Shown here piece after piece: positions 45,972-57,887 of a stretch of 64,000 nucleotides of DNA; position 1 is the stretch's first letter; each line of letters starts with the position of its first letter. The notes beneath the pieces are model-generated. The model searched no databases, had not been told where the DNA came from, and saw only the letters and a list, made by a program, of their open reading frames with translations. The DNA comes from Hippophae tibetana (lineage: Eukaryota; Streptophyta; Magnoliopsida; Rosales; Elaeagnaceae): the NCBI GenBank assembly GCA_037013495.1, contig CM072812.1:75933840-75997839 (forward strand), written 5' to 3'. A program made the position numbers and the translations under genes.

Positions 45972-48661
45972 TCAGAGCTCATTGGAGGAGAGACACTCAA
46001 CAACAAGTTGTAGAATGTTGGGATTTTCAAGCGCTGCAGCAACTCTTTCTTTATCATTCAGCTGTTTATTCACTGCAAAAGGACATTCTTAACATTACTT
46101 AAAAGTTGCTAAATGTGAGCATGATATAAAGAAGTATAATGATAAAAATTGCATTTCTTTGTCAGAAGATAATTGAAACAAGGGGACTACTTGAATTTTC
46201 TAGTTTCTCAGCAATGAATAAAGGATAAACTAAAAAATCAATCATGAACTGTTGAGAAAATACCACTTTAAGTACAATTAGTAGGACAAAACTACCATTC
46301 CTTTGATTGGATGTCAAATACTAACAAAAAGTTTGAATCTACAGTAATTCGGTAGTAGATTTGTGAACTAATATTTTGGTGATAAATCTACTTCAAACTA
46401 TTGTTTTACAAATCTATTATCAAACTGCTTCAGCTAGTTTTTGATGGCCAATCAAATGAATGATAGATTGTCACACTAATTGTACTTCACTCATATTTGT
46501 TACTCGATAAAGATAGATGATAGGCTTGTTACTTTGTCAATGGTTCATGGTAGATTTGATGGATATACCGATGATCAATGAAGTCCATTAAATGTTAGTT
46601 GTCAAACATGAAAAATAAATAAAGATAAATAAGTGTTTGCTGATCCATGAACACCTCTTCCCTTACAGGAGGATGCATAGCATTCATTTTTGTGGAATAA
46701 CAGAATGGAACAAGACGGATTTTCATATTTACCTGATTCTTCATTCGCATGAGATCCAGGAGATACTTTGATGTCAACCTGTAGATGCATTATGACATAT
46801 GTAGTTAAGAAATAGCAAGACAATCCCACTGCAACTGAGAAACAATTATTTTCAGCATAATGTTAAAATTTAAACTTTGGGAAAAGAAAATTTGCAATAC
46901 TGAAACCACAATTTGAGGTATACTATATCAGTTGGACTTAAAGCCGGGATGCAAAAACATTGAAGGTATTTTACACCGTTTATTTAATACCTTCTACAAT
47001 ATTCCAACTTTATTAATGCAATCATGCAAGAAATGGCATTTTTCAATTCAGAAACATTGAAAGATTGATTACACTTTCCTAGAGAAATAGCAAAAGAAAG
47101 GAGCTTTCGCATGCCCTATTTAACAAGATCAAGAAAGCAACTATGCAGACCAGATAGGATATAATGTAACTTTAAATCTTCTAACTTTAACGTTAAGTAT
47201 GCATATCCACTCTGATAAGTATGGGAGACTGAAGGAAGTATTGGATTAACCACACCAGCGGGGTACATTACATAAAATCTGAACCCTATGAACCTACTGT
47301 CGAAATTAAAAATGAGCACTCAGTAGACTTTGTAAAGAAGTAGTGACTAGAACATTCTGTATGCGTGTAAGCTCTAGTGGAGACTGAAGGCAGTTAAGAT
47401 ACAATATAACTTCTATCCACTCTGATAAGTATAGGAGACTGAAGGCAGTATTGGATTAACCGCACCAGAGGGTTTATTACATAAAATCAAAACCCTATGA
47501 ACCTACCAATTGTTAAAATTAAAAATGAGCACTCAGTAGACTTGTAAAGATACAGTGACTAGAACATTCTATATGGGTGTGAGCTCTATGGTCGCCTTAA
47601 CTTAGCAGTCAGCCACAACTCCACTAGGAATCTCTCACATGCTATTTAATTGATAAGTATGAACCATGAAGGCAGAGTTATGAATGATTTTGATAAGGTA
47701 TTGTGGCCAAAAAAAAAACAAAGGTTGCCTATACAATAAGATGATAACTCGTATCAAAATACTAATTTATTGCGTCTCTGACTCTAGTCATCATGTTCAC
47801 CTTTGAGATCTAAAACAGAACACATTAGGTGCAATTCCGGATGCAGATAACTAGCATTTGAATAAGTGAAAAATAACTGTGTATCTAAAAGGAAATTAGA
47901 GCAAGAGCAAGAAATCTGTCAAACAAGATTAACCTTGTAATGAGGAGGAAAACAATGTTTTAGTTTAACTCTCAGGCACAAACCAATCACCGTTGCCATG
48001 CTGCAGTGCTGAATGGTCGGTGTGAAAGTTATCCTGAAGTCCCAATAAATATATATTAATATATAATAAAAAAATGAGAAATTGTTAACACCATAACAGG
48101 TTCAAATTTGAATTCGATATTAACATAATCATACAAATACCTGAAATTGTAAACTATAAATGAAGTCGAAGATAAACAGAACTTACAAAATGCGACCGAG
48201 TTTGTCATCAACAGTAATCGATTCCTCAGAGAGAACACTTAGCTGCTCTAAGGAATATGGATGCTCCGGATCTCTAATATCCCTCACAAAATGTACTCTT
48301 AGTCAAAGAACCCAATTTGTTCCACATAGTAGTCAGTAGCATCTAAAGTTCCAAAAGAAGAAAGAAAAAAAAAGAGCAAAAACAAACTATACTTGATTAC
48401 TCAGAAAATCTAAGAATTTGAAAGTGAAAATCAGAAAAACAACAATTAACCACCGAACTGAAAAGGAACTATCATTTCCGCCAAAAAATTAAGTCGATCA
48501 ACCAAAATTCAAGAACAAAAGAATTGAAATCCCAATAATAGAAGGATATCATAGACTTCGAGAGGATCAACAGCATCATCGCCGTGAAGATCTTCAGTTC
48601 GAGCAATCCTTTCCTTCTTGGCGTGAACCACGGGGTTCGCATTGCTCAGACCAAGCGTCAT
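45972..48661 (-). CDS. MIP18/CIA2B family protein, AE7-LIKE type (154 aa)
   Basis: AE7-family proteins work in the cytosolic iron-sulfur cluster targeting complex with CIA1 and MET18. Exons on the minus strand are 48661-48550, 48292-48187, 48033-47934, 46778-46733 and 46072-45972. They join without a shift into 154 codons. The protein begins [20 protein letters not shown], has [18 protein letters not shown] (about residues 41-58), [19 protein letters not shown] with the family's conserved Cys, [15 protein letters not shown], and ends [18 protein letters not shown] plus 14 residues. These match AE7 and its paralogues AEL1/AEL2 along the full length; the start is closer to the AEL type. Introns 2-4 are GT-AG. 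Intron 1 is AT-AC and looks U12-type. No damage is seen, so the gene should be functional. The exact paralogue is not settled. Confidence 0.92.
47204..47597. repeat. Tandem duplication of about 210 bp inside intron 3
   Basis: Two diverged copies start at ATCCACTCTGATAAGTAT (47,204 and 47,414) and share GTATTGGATTAACC, CCCTATGAACCTAC, AATGAGCACTCAGTAGACTT and TGACTAGAACATTCT. It lies within the long intron between exons 3 and 4. Confidence 0.85.
48293..48549 (-). other. U12-type AT-AC intron of the AE7-LIKE gene
   Basis: The 257-bp intron begins ATATCCTT on the coding strand, an exact U12 5' splice site, and ends GAGTAC. TTCTTTGAC (48,310-48,302) matches the U12 branch-site consensus TTCCTTRAC with one change and lies about 10 bases from the 3' end. 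Only this AT-AC splice keeps the conserved VYD-FVRD reading frame. Confidence 0.88.
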
Positions 48662-48943
48662 CTTCCTTCAGCTATCGCCCTCACGAAATCGTGTTTTACA
48701 CAGAGGAGATTAGTTTTTAGATCGTTTGGATAATCACAAGACGTATTGAAAAAATGGACACCGCAGAAGAATATCGTCAACAAAGCTCCTGAAATTTATA
48801 TGAAACCTGTGGGCAGTTCTTCTGTCTGTGACTCCGTGTGCGTGTAAAACCGTAAGGTAGTACGAAATTTAACCAATTCTATTTTTCATTGTTCGGAATA
48901 AAGTAATCATTTTAAATATAATCCATTTAACACAACATCAACT

Positions 48944-49017
48944 GGTCCCGTAGCTCAGTTGGTTAGAGCGTTGGTCTTATGAGCCGAAGGTCGCGGGTTC
49001 GAGCCCCGCCGGGACCA
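48944..49017 (+). tRNA. tRNA-Ile (anticodon TAT)
   Basis: A 74-base cloverleaf. The acceptor stem is GGTCCCG/CGGGACC. The D arm is GCTCAGTTGGTTAGAGC. The anticodon loop CTTATGA gives TAT, which reads AUA. The T arm is GCGGGTTCGAGCCCCGC. No intron. An internal A box (TAGCTCAGTTGG) and B box (GGTTCGAGCC) serve RNA polymerase III, and a T5 run at 49,033-49,037 is the probable terminator. It lies 283 bp upstream of the divergent AE7-LIKE gene. Confidence 0.92.
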
Positions 49018-49032
49018 ATGGGAATGGTCATA

Positions 49033-49600
49033 TTTTTGTTGGGACCTATTGAAAGTAATCGGAAAGAGAAAGGACGGATTGGGATTATTTTCTTCTCTAC
49101 TGAAATGCCAATTGTCAAATTCTAGACACTCCCACAATAATCAAGTTCTTGAAAATTTCAATTCTAGATACTGGTTTTAAATTTTAAATAATTTTAATGA
49201 ACTATTTTAAAACTTTTAGCAAATTTTAATAGTTATGCAGTTTTTAATTCTTGAAAAAAAGAAACAATTATATTCAATATCTGAATAAAATTAATTATTT
49301 TACTAAAAATATCAAATCATTGATCATCTCATAATAATCAAGTTATTGAAAATTCTCAAGTTATAAATTTTTAAGAACTTTTAATATAGATTTTAATAAT
49401 CATGTCAGTTGATTCTAATTATTTAATTTTTATTAATAATAATTTAAATAGAGATTGTAGAAAATAAAGATAAAGTAAAATTCATAGAAAATTTTAGGGT
49501 AGAAAAATGATTTAATTCAAATGAGAAGGAATCATAATTTCTTCTCCCTCTCATTATTTATTTTCATTTCAATTTTTTTTAATTTAACTTCAACTTCAAA
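49033..49600. other. AT-rich intergenic DNA after the tRNA
   Basis: Apart from the Pol III terminator at its start, nothing recognisable is seen. Confidence 0.4.
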
Positions 49601-49925
49601 TATAATCCTAAATTCAAATCTTAAAACCCAAAACCTTAAATCCTAAATTTCAAAACCCTAAATACTAAATCCATAATCGCTAATCCCTAATCCCAAAACC
49701 CAAAACCTTATTTAAAAAAAAAATTAACCCTAAATCTTAACCCACAAATATAACTCAAAACTCAAAACTATATTTAGAAAAATAATAATTTTAATCATAA
49801 ACATTAACCCATAAATATAACCATAAACCCTAAACTTTAAATCTCAAATCTCAAATCCTAAAACCTAAAAAACTAAATCACAAACCTCAAAACTCTAAAC
49901 CCTATTTAGAAAAATAATATATTTT
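49600..49925. repeat. Degenerate telomere-like CCCTAAA array
   Basis: Many imperfect heptamers of the form (A)CCCTAAA, CCATAAA, CTCAAAT and CCTAAAT stand head to tail, including exact CCCTAAA at several points. It has the look of an ancient interstitial telomeric tract or a low-complexity expansion from one. Confidence 0.5.
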
Positions 49926-51368
49926 CTTTTTAAGTAATAATTATTTAAAAAAATAATGATTTTAATAATGTATTTTGTCTGACGAAAAAATATTAATTAA
50001 ATGATATTATTTAAATTTTATTGAATATAAGAATATTAAGGTAATATACAATGTTTTTCATTTTATTTCAGTTGTAAACCAACTACTTTAATACTGATTC
50101 TTTCTTTTATTTCAGTGATTAAACCAAACAAAATTGTTTACATTCCATTCCAATTCCAATTTCCATTCCGATTTTATTTTATGAACCAAACGTCACCTAA
50201 CAAAAACATCTACTACTTCTTGTAATTATATAAAAATAGAAAAAAGGAAACTAATATTTCTATAACATAAAAATCATAACACAAAAACGAGATCAAAGGG
50301 TGGCAAATCAATCCACTTTTAAGATTTAATGACTTCTTTTACATAAATATAAGACTTTTTTTTTTATAAAGTATGAGATTAAAGTATATATATATTTTTT
50401 TAATAAAAATACCAAATGTAAGTGTACAAATAGAAAAATATGTAGGTATTGGCATAACTTTTTTTTTGCTGATGTATTTGCATGGTAATTGACAATGCTG
50501 AATGGGTTTAGAATATTTCACAACGTATGTTTGAAGGTATTGTTTTGGTCAAAATTGTATGCTAATATGGCATAATTGGAAAGTAATTACTTATTGATAT
50601 AAAATTATTTTTTTCTCTCTCTCAACATTCCCTTTTCTCTACTGCTCAGCAGCCTCTGCTGCTCCGGTTAGGAATTTGCCTGCCTTCTGTTTTTTTTTTT
50701 AAGATCAACCGTACGTATTGTAGTTAGTTATTTGGAAGTATTGCTGTGGTTTGTTTGTTGTCTTCTATGAGAAATATTAAGAAACATTTGGGGTTGAGTC
50801 CAACGTGACCTTTCATTAACTGGATTGCTATTGCTTCAGTGAGAAATATACGCTTCTACGCCACAAATAGAGCCTGTGTGTCCGCAATTTGAAGCTATAA
50901 AAATTTTGTACTTCCCATTGTAGCAACCTACTAGGATCATTGCTTTAATGCATGGAATCTCTGAGTATATTTATCTAGCTAGAGTATAGTGTTACCTAAA
51001 GACAGAAAGCTTTCATTGTACTAAAAGCCTCCTTAACGTGTTGGTCTTTGTCACCATGGCTTACCTGTTACATAGCAGAATGCACAGTTGAGTTTTCAAA
51101 TCTTGTTCTTAATATATGCATCTAAGATAACAAGATTATGGGAAAAATACTGACTAAAAAAGCATGCGTCATGTGCAGACAGAACTCAACCACAATGCCC
51201 ACTGACATAACAAGATTAACAATTGATAATTGCATTCAATTGGATTTAGTATCATAGGTTTAGAATCACACGACATTGCACCAGTCAAATGGTTTTTCAT
51301 TGTTTCAATTTCAGCTTCTTTAGGCGCACCACAACACACCAAAAAGCATGGAATTTCTCCTCGGGTAT
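49926..51368. other. Intergenic DNA without recognisable genes
   Basis: AT-rich to about 50,580, then a less AT-rich part (50,600-51,360) starting with a CT-rich stretch and CAGCAGCCTCTGCTGCTCC. The second part resembles gene-derived sequence such as UTR, but no protein can be read. Confidence 0.4.
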
Positions 51369-52895
51369 TGATCGACACACACAAAGTTTATGCAACGAAT
51401 ACGTAAGTATACGTATCGTAACAAGTAATAAAATGATAAAAAAATATCGTTCTCACGAAAATTATTTTATTATAAACCAATTTTTAAAACTAAAAATAAT
51501 AAAAATTAATATTTTTTTGTGTTTTTATATTTTAATGAAGCAAAATTAAAATAACTAAAATTAAATAATAATAATTAATTAAATCAAATTTGGTAACTAA
51601 AAAGATATATGAGAAAATATCTAGGATTGCTTAATTCTCCAAATTTTTAAACATGTAAATCGCTAAAATCCCCCTAATATAATATCAATTAATTACATGA
51701 TCAATTGAATCTAACATAGCATGTATTTCTTTCTCAAGTAAACTACACACTATATAGTAATTAATTTAATCACACTCTCATGCCAATTAAATTGCATACT
51801 ACTCATTAAGTTCATCAATTATGGATCACATACATAAGAATCATACATCTCTGTTTAAAAACTATGCATGTTATTTAATCAAAACAAACAATTAAATAAT
51901 TCTATTAAATTTATTTAATTGTCTCTATAGATAAATTGTTGGCCAAACAATTAATAACATAAAAATCAGATTAAATAATATAATTAAATTAATATTATAA
52001 TTCAAAAAAAATATTAGATTATCACATGGTGAAAATTAGGTTCATAAGATCCCTAGATTAATAAATTAACTATGCATAATTGTGTTCATAAAATTCATAT
52101 TTTTCATAAAGAAAGACATAAAAATTGATAAAAAAAGAGTGAAAGAAGAAATATAATCAATCTCTTGAATTGTAGTGTTAATTTCCTCTTGAATCTCCAC
52201 CAAAATTGTGTCTTCTCTTGAATTTTTTTTGTATTTTTCTCTCTTTTTAGCTCCAAAAATTGATCAAAATCATGCTAATGGAGGAAAATTAGGGTTTACA
52301 GAGTGATTAGGGGCTTAAATAAAGTTCAGGTGCAATCTTGACCATTTGATCAACTTCAGATCAAGGATTACGATCAAAACAAGCAAAAATAGCAATTCCA
52401 GCCAATCGCAGTGCGACATATGTTAGGGGGAGTTCATTGGGAAAATCAAGGAGTGACACGTGGCAAAGGAGACCGGTCAGAGTTGACACTCACTAAGTCA
52501 ACACACATGGCGCGACATTATTCGTAGAAAGGGATGATATGGCGCACGGGTGGAACACGCGAAGCAATGGCGTAGTGACACGTGGCATAACACGTTGATC
52601 AATTTCTGAACTAAGATTGAATACCGTGTTGACACGTGGCCTATGTTTTGTTCTCCTCACATGCGGCGTGACGTGATTCGTTCTTCGTGCTTGCATGGCA
52701 TGCCATGTGGCAACTCTTGATTGATCATGCGTTAAAAATTCATAAAAAAATCCCAAAAATTATATTTTTTTCCCCTTTTCATTAAAAATTTTATATTTTA
52801 ATATTTTTAACTCAAAAAAATACTATTTATTAAATAAAATAAGTAAATATTAAGTAAAAAAGTGCACTAATGACTCTATTTTCATAGAGTCATCA
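51369..52895 (-). repeat. LTR of the Athila-like element (about 1.53 kb)
   Basis: On the plus strand it runs from TGATCGACACACAC to GAGTCATCA. It is nearly colinear with 22,558-24,114. Its inner part has many ACACGTGGC-like words (52,460-52,690). Confidence 0.8.
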
Positions 52896-53643
52896 AATCT
52901 CCACCAAAATTGTATCCCTTCTTGAATTTTTTGTCATTTTTAGCTCTAAAAACTGACCAAAATTATGCTAATGACGACCCCTTATAGTTTTAGGGTGATT
53001 AGGGGCTTAAATATAGCTCAACTACAATCTGGGCCGTCAGATCAGCTTCAGATCAGCTTCAGATCAAGGGTTGAGATTAAAATAAACAAAACTGATAGTG
53101 CTAACCAATCACAACACGACACATGGCACATGGAATTCATTGGGCGAATTAGAGCGCAACACGTGGTAAGGGAGACCGGTCAAAAACACTCGCTAAGTCA
53201 ATGTCATGCAATGTAACATGATTCATGATAATAGATAGCGTGGTATATAGGTGGAACAAATGGATGAGTAGAGTTGTAACACGTGTTAGGGGTGCTTGAC
53301 CGCGCTCCAAAGTCTGATTGAACGTTGTGTTGACACATGGCATGTAGTTCTTCCTCCTCACACAGGGTGATCTATGATTCGTCGTCTTTACTTGCGTGGA
53401 GTTCGTGTGGCTTACCCAGTCAGCTCCTCTGCTTATATGACAGGCCACATGGTAGCTCTTGATTGACCATGTGTTAAAAATTCATAAAAAATAAAAAAAA
53501 ATCACAAAAATTATATTTTTTCCCTTTTTCACTAAAAAAATTATACTTTAATATTTTTGGCCCCAAAAATACTATTTATTGAATAAAACAAGTAAATATT
53601 AAGTAAAAAGTATGCTAATGACTCTACTTTCAAAGAGTCTTCA
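52896..53643 (-). repeat. Second, partial LTR copy joined directly to the first
   Basis: From AATCTCCACCAAAATTG to GAGTCTTCA this repeats 52,192-52,895 of the adjacent LTR with clear divergence. It covers only the half next to the internal region. Confidence 0.8.
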
Positions 53644-53664
53644 CACCCTCAAACTTAACTCTTT
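53644..53664 (-). promoter_or_regulatory. Polypurine tract of the Athila-like element
   Basis: On the minus strand GTTAAGTTTGAGGGTG directly precedes the TGAAGACTC start of the LTR. This is the usual tract in this Gypsy group. Confidence 0.65.
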
Positions 53665-55376
53665 GCTTGTCCTCAAGTAAAGCTAAGTATAACTAAATAA
53701 AATAACATGGGTAATATATTCATAAATATACTTCTATTAGTAAATTCATATTTTATGAAAACTATCCCTCTCAAAAGTTGTACAATCCTATGATAAGGAG
53801 GTTCAAATATTCATTAATCAACGTTCCATCAATACAAGGATATGCAAGGTTTTTGAAAAATTGATTCGTGTGTGTGTTGCACATGATATCATCAAATGCA
53901 CTCATGAAATCAACCTATATGAGCATGCTAATCAATTCAATTTTAGAACAAGTCTCATAAGTCTATTTTTCACATCCATTTTCCACTTATATAAATATGC
54001 ACTTAACTTAAGATCAATAAGGACTTTACATGGTTGTAATGTAAGGCTTAGGTGATGGGTGGATAAATGAAGACATCTAGGCTCTTTCCACACCTTAGTT
54101 TTTTTTGTTCATCATACACTTTTTAACTGCAATTAAGCTTTTACTTGATATTCGGTGCAATCTATCTTATCATTCTTTTCATATTTTTTTATTCCACATC
54201 TATTTTCTCTCTTTCCTTTTTGTAACTTCACAACACCCTCAAACTTATTTTCAATTCTATTTTCTTTTTCTTTAGAGGGATAATTGTGTTGTGAGTTTTG
54301 CTTCTTCTTCTTTTTCTCTCTATCTTTTTTAGGTACCTTACATTTCATCTTACTCTATAGCATAACACATTATTGCATTTTTCTTTTCTTTTCATACAAG
54401 CTAAAGATGCAAGGATAAAAGTAATGCTTACTAGTTAGGGATAAAATATGGCTTAAAGATATGAATAATTCTTTATTAGGCTCAAATAGGCGACTAAAGA
54501 TATTACCAATGGTTAGCTTGAAAGGCTTAATCGATTCAAATAAAGCTTATATCATTTATCTTGCTAAATACTATTTTGAATTTTTCTTTAAGGGATGATC
54601 AAATAGATTCTAAAACTTGATGTATCTCATCAACTCGTATAACTCACTACAAATTTTCTCTCAATAAGAACACTAAAATCAATCATGAACATGTGCATAA
54701 AAATTTGAATTGATTCAATCAAAACTAACAAGCATATCACATGATTAATATAAATATCTTAACAAATATGTTACATTCCTTATCCTAGTCATGACAACCA
54801 ATTTTTATCATTGAGTTCATATGTTTCATATCAAGCATGCATGCATTTAGTTTATGTATATTTATCAATTTCTACCAAAATCATGATTAAAAACATCCTA
54901 AAAATTTAAAATGCATACTAAATACTAGAGTAGAGAATGAATTTCCTTCTCCCAAACTTAAATTGCACATTGTCCCTAATGTGCACATATAAATATGAAA
55001 AATAAAAGGAAAGAAAACTCCCTTAGTCATGGCACACCACACCTGTGGTTGAAATGCTCAATCTTGTTGTGTCATTGCTCTCCATATTTATTCACCTACA
55101 AAACAAAAACAATGAAAATATAAGTAAAATAACGTTGGGTTGCCTCCCAACCAGCATCACGTTTAACGTCATTGACTAAATGGTCATATCAAGTCCTAAG
55201 GCACATCCTTTTATGTCTATTTACTTTTGAGTTTTCCTAGAAATAGTTTAAGTCTTGATTTGTTTAATAATACTTTATGTTCTGGCTTGCAAACATGGTG
55301 CTCAATTCTCTTCTCATGCCATATTTTTTTCTTTTGAACCTTTTGGCATTATTATAAGTACTCCACAATGACTCAT
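53665..55376 (-). other. Non-coding 3' region of the Athila-like element
   Basis: No RT or integrase motif on either strand. The phrase GGGTTGCCTCCCAACCAGC at 55,137 is often seen in this part of plant Gypsy elements. The coding pol must have been deleted. Confidence 0.45.
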
Positions 55377-57000
55377 CTAATTTATGTATTTCAACATCTT
55401 TTTCACCTCTCCATTAGACTCTTTCGCTTGCCTACTTGATTGAGGATATGAGGGTAAAAGTGTGATATCTAAACTAAGTGGCCCTTCAATTGATGGTTCG
55501 AGCTTAAATCCTATGTCAAAACTTTCCACAAATGCATTTGATACACATATGAGAGGCGCATCCTCCAAAAAGTTCACACAATCCACAATATCAACCTTTA
55601 ATTCCATACTTTCAAAATTAAAATAGGTTGAGTTGTTTTCTGGTGAGTTTATGTTCTTGTTTACATCATCATGTATTAAAGTCTTATGTATGGGTGACTC
55701 AACAGATTATTTTAAGTTTTTCCCACAATCAGTAACATTTATCCTTAAGAAATCATTAGCATTGTCAATATCAGAGGGTTTGGTGCTTTAAAAACTTTGA
55801 ATATTACTTGTTCATCTTGTACTTTCATTGTAAGCTCACCTTTTTGTACATCAATGAGTGCCTTTTTGGCTGCTAAGAATGGATGATCAAGTATGATAGA
55901 AATGTCATGGTTCTCCTCTATGTGTAGCACAATGAAATCTACTGAGGTCTTTTAATTGACATGTCTGCCATTTGTAATGTTACTGAAGTGGGTTTGGCTT
56001 TACCAATCCCCAATCTTTTGAAGACCGATAATGGCATGAGGTTAATGCTAGAACCTAAGTCACATAGTGCCTTGCCAAAATGGATGTTCCCAATAGTGCA
56101 AGGGATGTCAAAACTACCTAGATTTTTCAACTTTTGGGATAGTTCTAGCAAAGATGGCACTACAACCTTCAATTAAGGTTATTATTTCATTATCTCCAAG
56201 CCTCATTTTCTTAGACAAGATGTCCTTCAAAAATTTGGCATAAGAATGCATCTATTTAAGTGCATTTGCAAATGATATGTTTATGTGCAATTTCTTGAAG
56301 GCTTCTAGAAATTTTGAAAACTGCATATTTGACTTTTGGTTTTGCAGTCTTTGAGGAAAGGAATAGTGGGTTTACACTCCTCAAGTCTATAGCGTTGCAA
56401 TGGTCCTTACATTCTCTTCTTGGGTTTATAATTGTGTCACTTGGAAAGTTACCTTAAGACCTTTGACTTATAGCTTGAGTAAGTTGTCCCATTTGGTTCT
56501 CCAAATTTTGAATTGAAGCCTCTTGAATTGACATTTTTGTATTAAATGATTGGATGAAGTCTTTCATCATCCCCATTAAAGCATTTGTATTGTCCTCAGT
56601 AGATGACTTATTTTCTCGGGCTTGTAATTGTTGTGGTTGTTGGAAACTAGGTGGAGAAAATGATTAACAATTGAATTGATTATCTGTTATTCCAAGAGAA
56701 ATTTGGATGTTGTCTCCATCCTGCGTTATATGTGTTTAAGTATAGATTATTGTTTTGATTCATATTACCCACATAAAATATTGATTCACGATTCTCTGGA
56801 CAATTATCAAACAAATTGGCTCCATCACAAAACACACACGACACCCTTGAATCTTGGACCTGTTTAAACTTACTGGCGAGTTTTGAATCTTCAAAAGATT
56901 TACCAAAGATGACACTAAGTGTCATGATATTATTAATCTCATGCATTCCACCTACTCTTCTTGTGACTATCATTCTATCCATTGAAATTTATTACTAACT
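55377..57000 (-). pseudogene. Athila-like gag C-terminus and protease, broken
   Basis: Read from right to left, 56982-56680 has a gag tail with FCDGANLFDNCPENRES and then TYNAGWRQHPNFSW, a typical Athila-type motif. The protease is in 56172-55939: IPCTIGNIHFGKALCDLGSS, then INLMPLSVFKRLGIG. The catalytic triplet is D-L-G, a form common in this group. Next is 55930-55745, with ISIILDHPFLAAKKALIDVQ, the linker before RT. A further open piece, 55607-55377, is acidic. Stops separate these parts. Confidence 0.75.
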
Positions 57001-57776
57001 ATTTTCTACTCTATGCTTTTAATAGCACTAAGTGATATGTCTAAATTAAAAATAAGTAAAAAAAATTTAAAAATAAACAACTAAATAAATAAATAAGTTA
57101 GTAAAATAAAATAAGTAAAATAAAAAAATTAATTTATAATATTTATAATCTCCTATAGAACACCAAAAACTTGATCGCTATTTTCATAAATTCATCAGGT
57201 ATGGTGTTATCCTAAATCATAATGAAAACATTCAAAATGCATGAAAAAGAATGGAAATGAAATCAAGGCAAATTACCTTCATATATCACGTTAGGAGACC
57301 TTCTCTGGACAATGCCTAAAATACCACAATAAATTCTAGAGAATAAGAACTGAATGATACATTTATAGTACTAGCATAAGATTGCATTTTTATACAAGGT
57401 AAACAATCAATCCTCCTATCCTCACTTCTCGAAAAGTGAAAGACTATTAATGCGATATTGTTATGAAACTTGTTAAGAAATTGCTCCAAAAAAAAGGCGA
57501 TGAGTTATTTACAAATTACATAATTGTATATATCGAAAGAGAAGGTGTTATTTATAAATTACCAAGGAAGATTCAACAAACTATACAAAAAGAACAACCT
57601 AAAACTTTCGTATCATAACTCAAGTTAACTTTTAAGCAACTACATTTATTGGTTACATTATCTCTTGACATATAAATGGAATTTTTCTTTCTAGAGGAAT
57701 TTACAGGAGGATCAAAACGTTGTCTAAATTTTATGAGAGAAGAGTTCGTATATAGCAGTCCCTCTGACACAAAATC
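57001..57776. other. AT-rich spacer
   Basis: No gene or domain recognised. It may include decayed 5' sequence of the Athila-like element. Confidence 0.4.
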
Positions 57777-57887
57777 AAGCATTGTAGAAAAAAAAAATGC
57801 CCATTATAGCATAAACAAAAGCACGTTAAAAAGTAGCATTGTAGAAAAAAATGCCTATTATAACATAAACAAAATTACCTTAAAAAG
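57777..57887. repeat. Tandem duplication of about 57 bp next to an LTR
   Basis: AGCATTGTAGAAAAAAA, ATGCC(C/T)ATTATA, CATAAACAAAA and TTAAAAAGT occur in the same order twice. The second copy ends at the start of the LTR at 57,888. Confidence 0.8.

Larger units (their letters stand above)
51369..57000 (-). mobile_element. Athila-like Ty3/Gypsy remnant with rearranged 3' LTR
   Basis: On the minus strand a gag-protease remnant (about 57,000-55,377) is followed by 1.7 kb of non-coding DNA, a polypurine tract and LTR sequence (53,643-51,369). RT, RNase H and integrase are absent, and the 5' LTR and primer site are lost at the right end. The LTR belongs to the same family as the solo LTR at 22,558-24,114. 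Confidence 0.75.

Noticed and set aside
51169-51384. Minus-strand ORF with a Cys-containing segment next to an LTR
   Set aside because: It looked gene-like at first, but no family is recognisable and it runs into the LTR start at 51,369.
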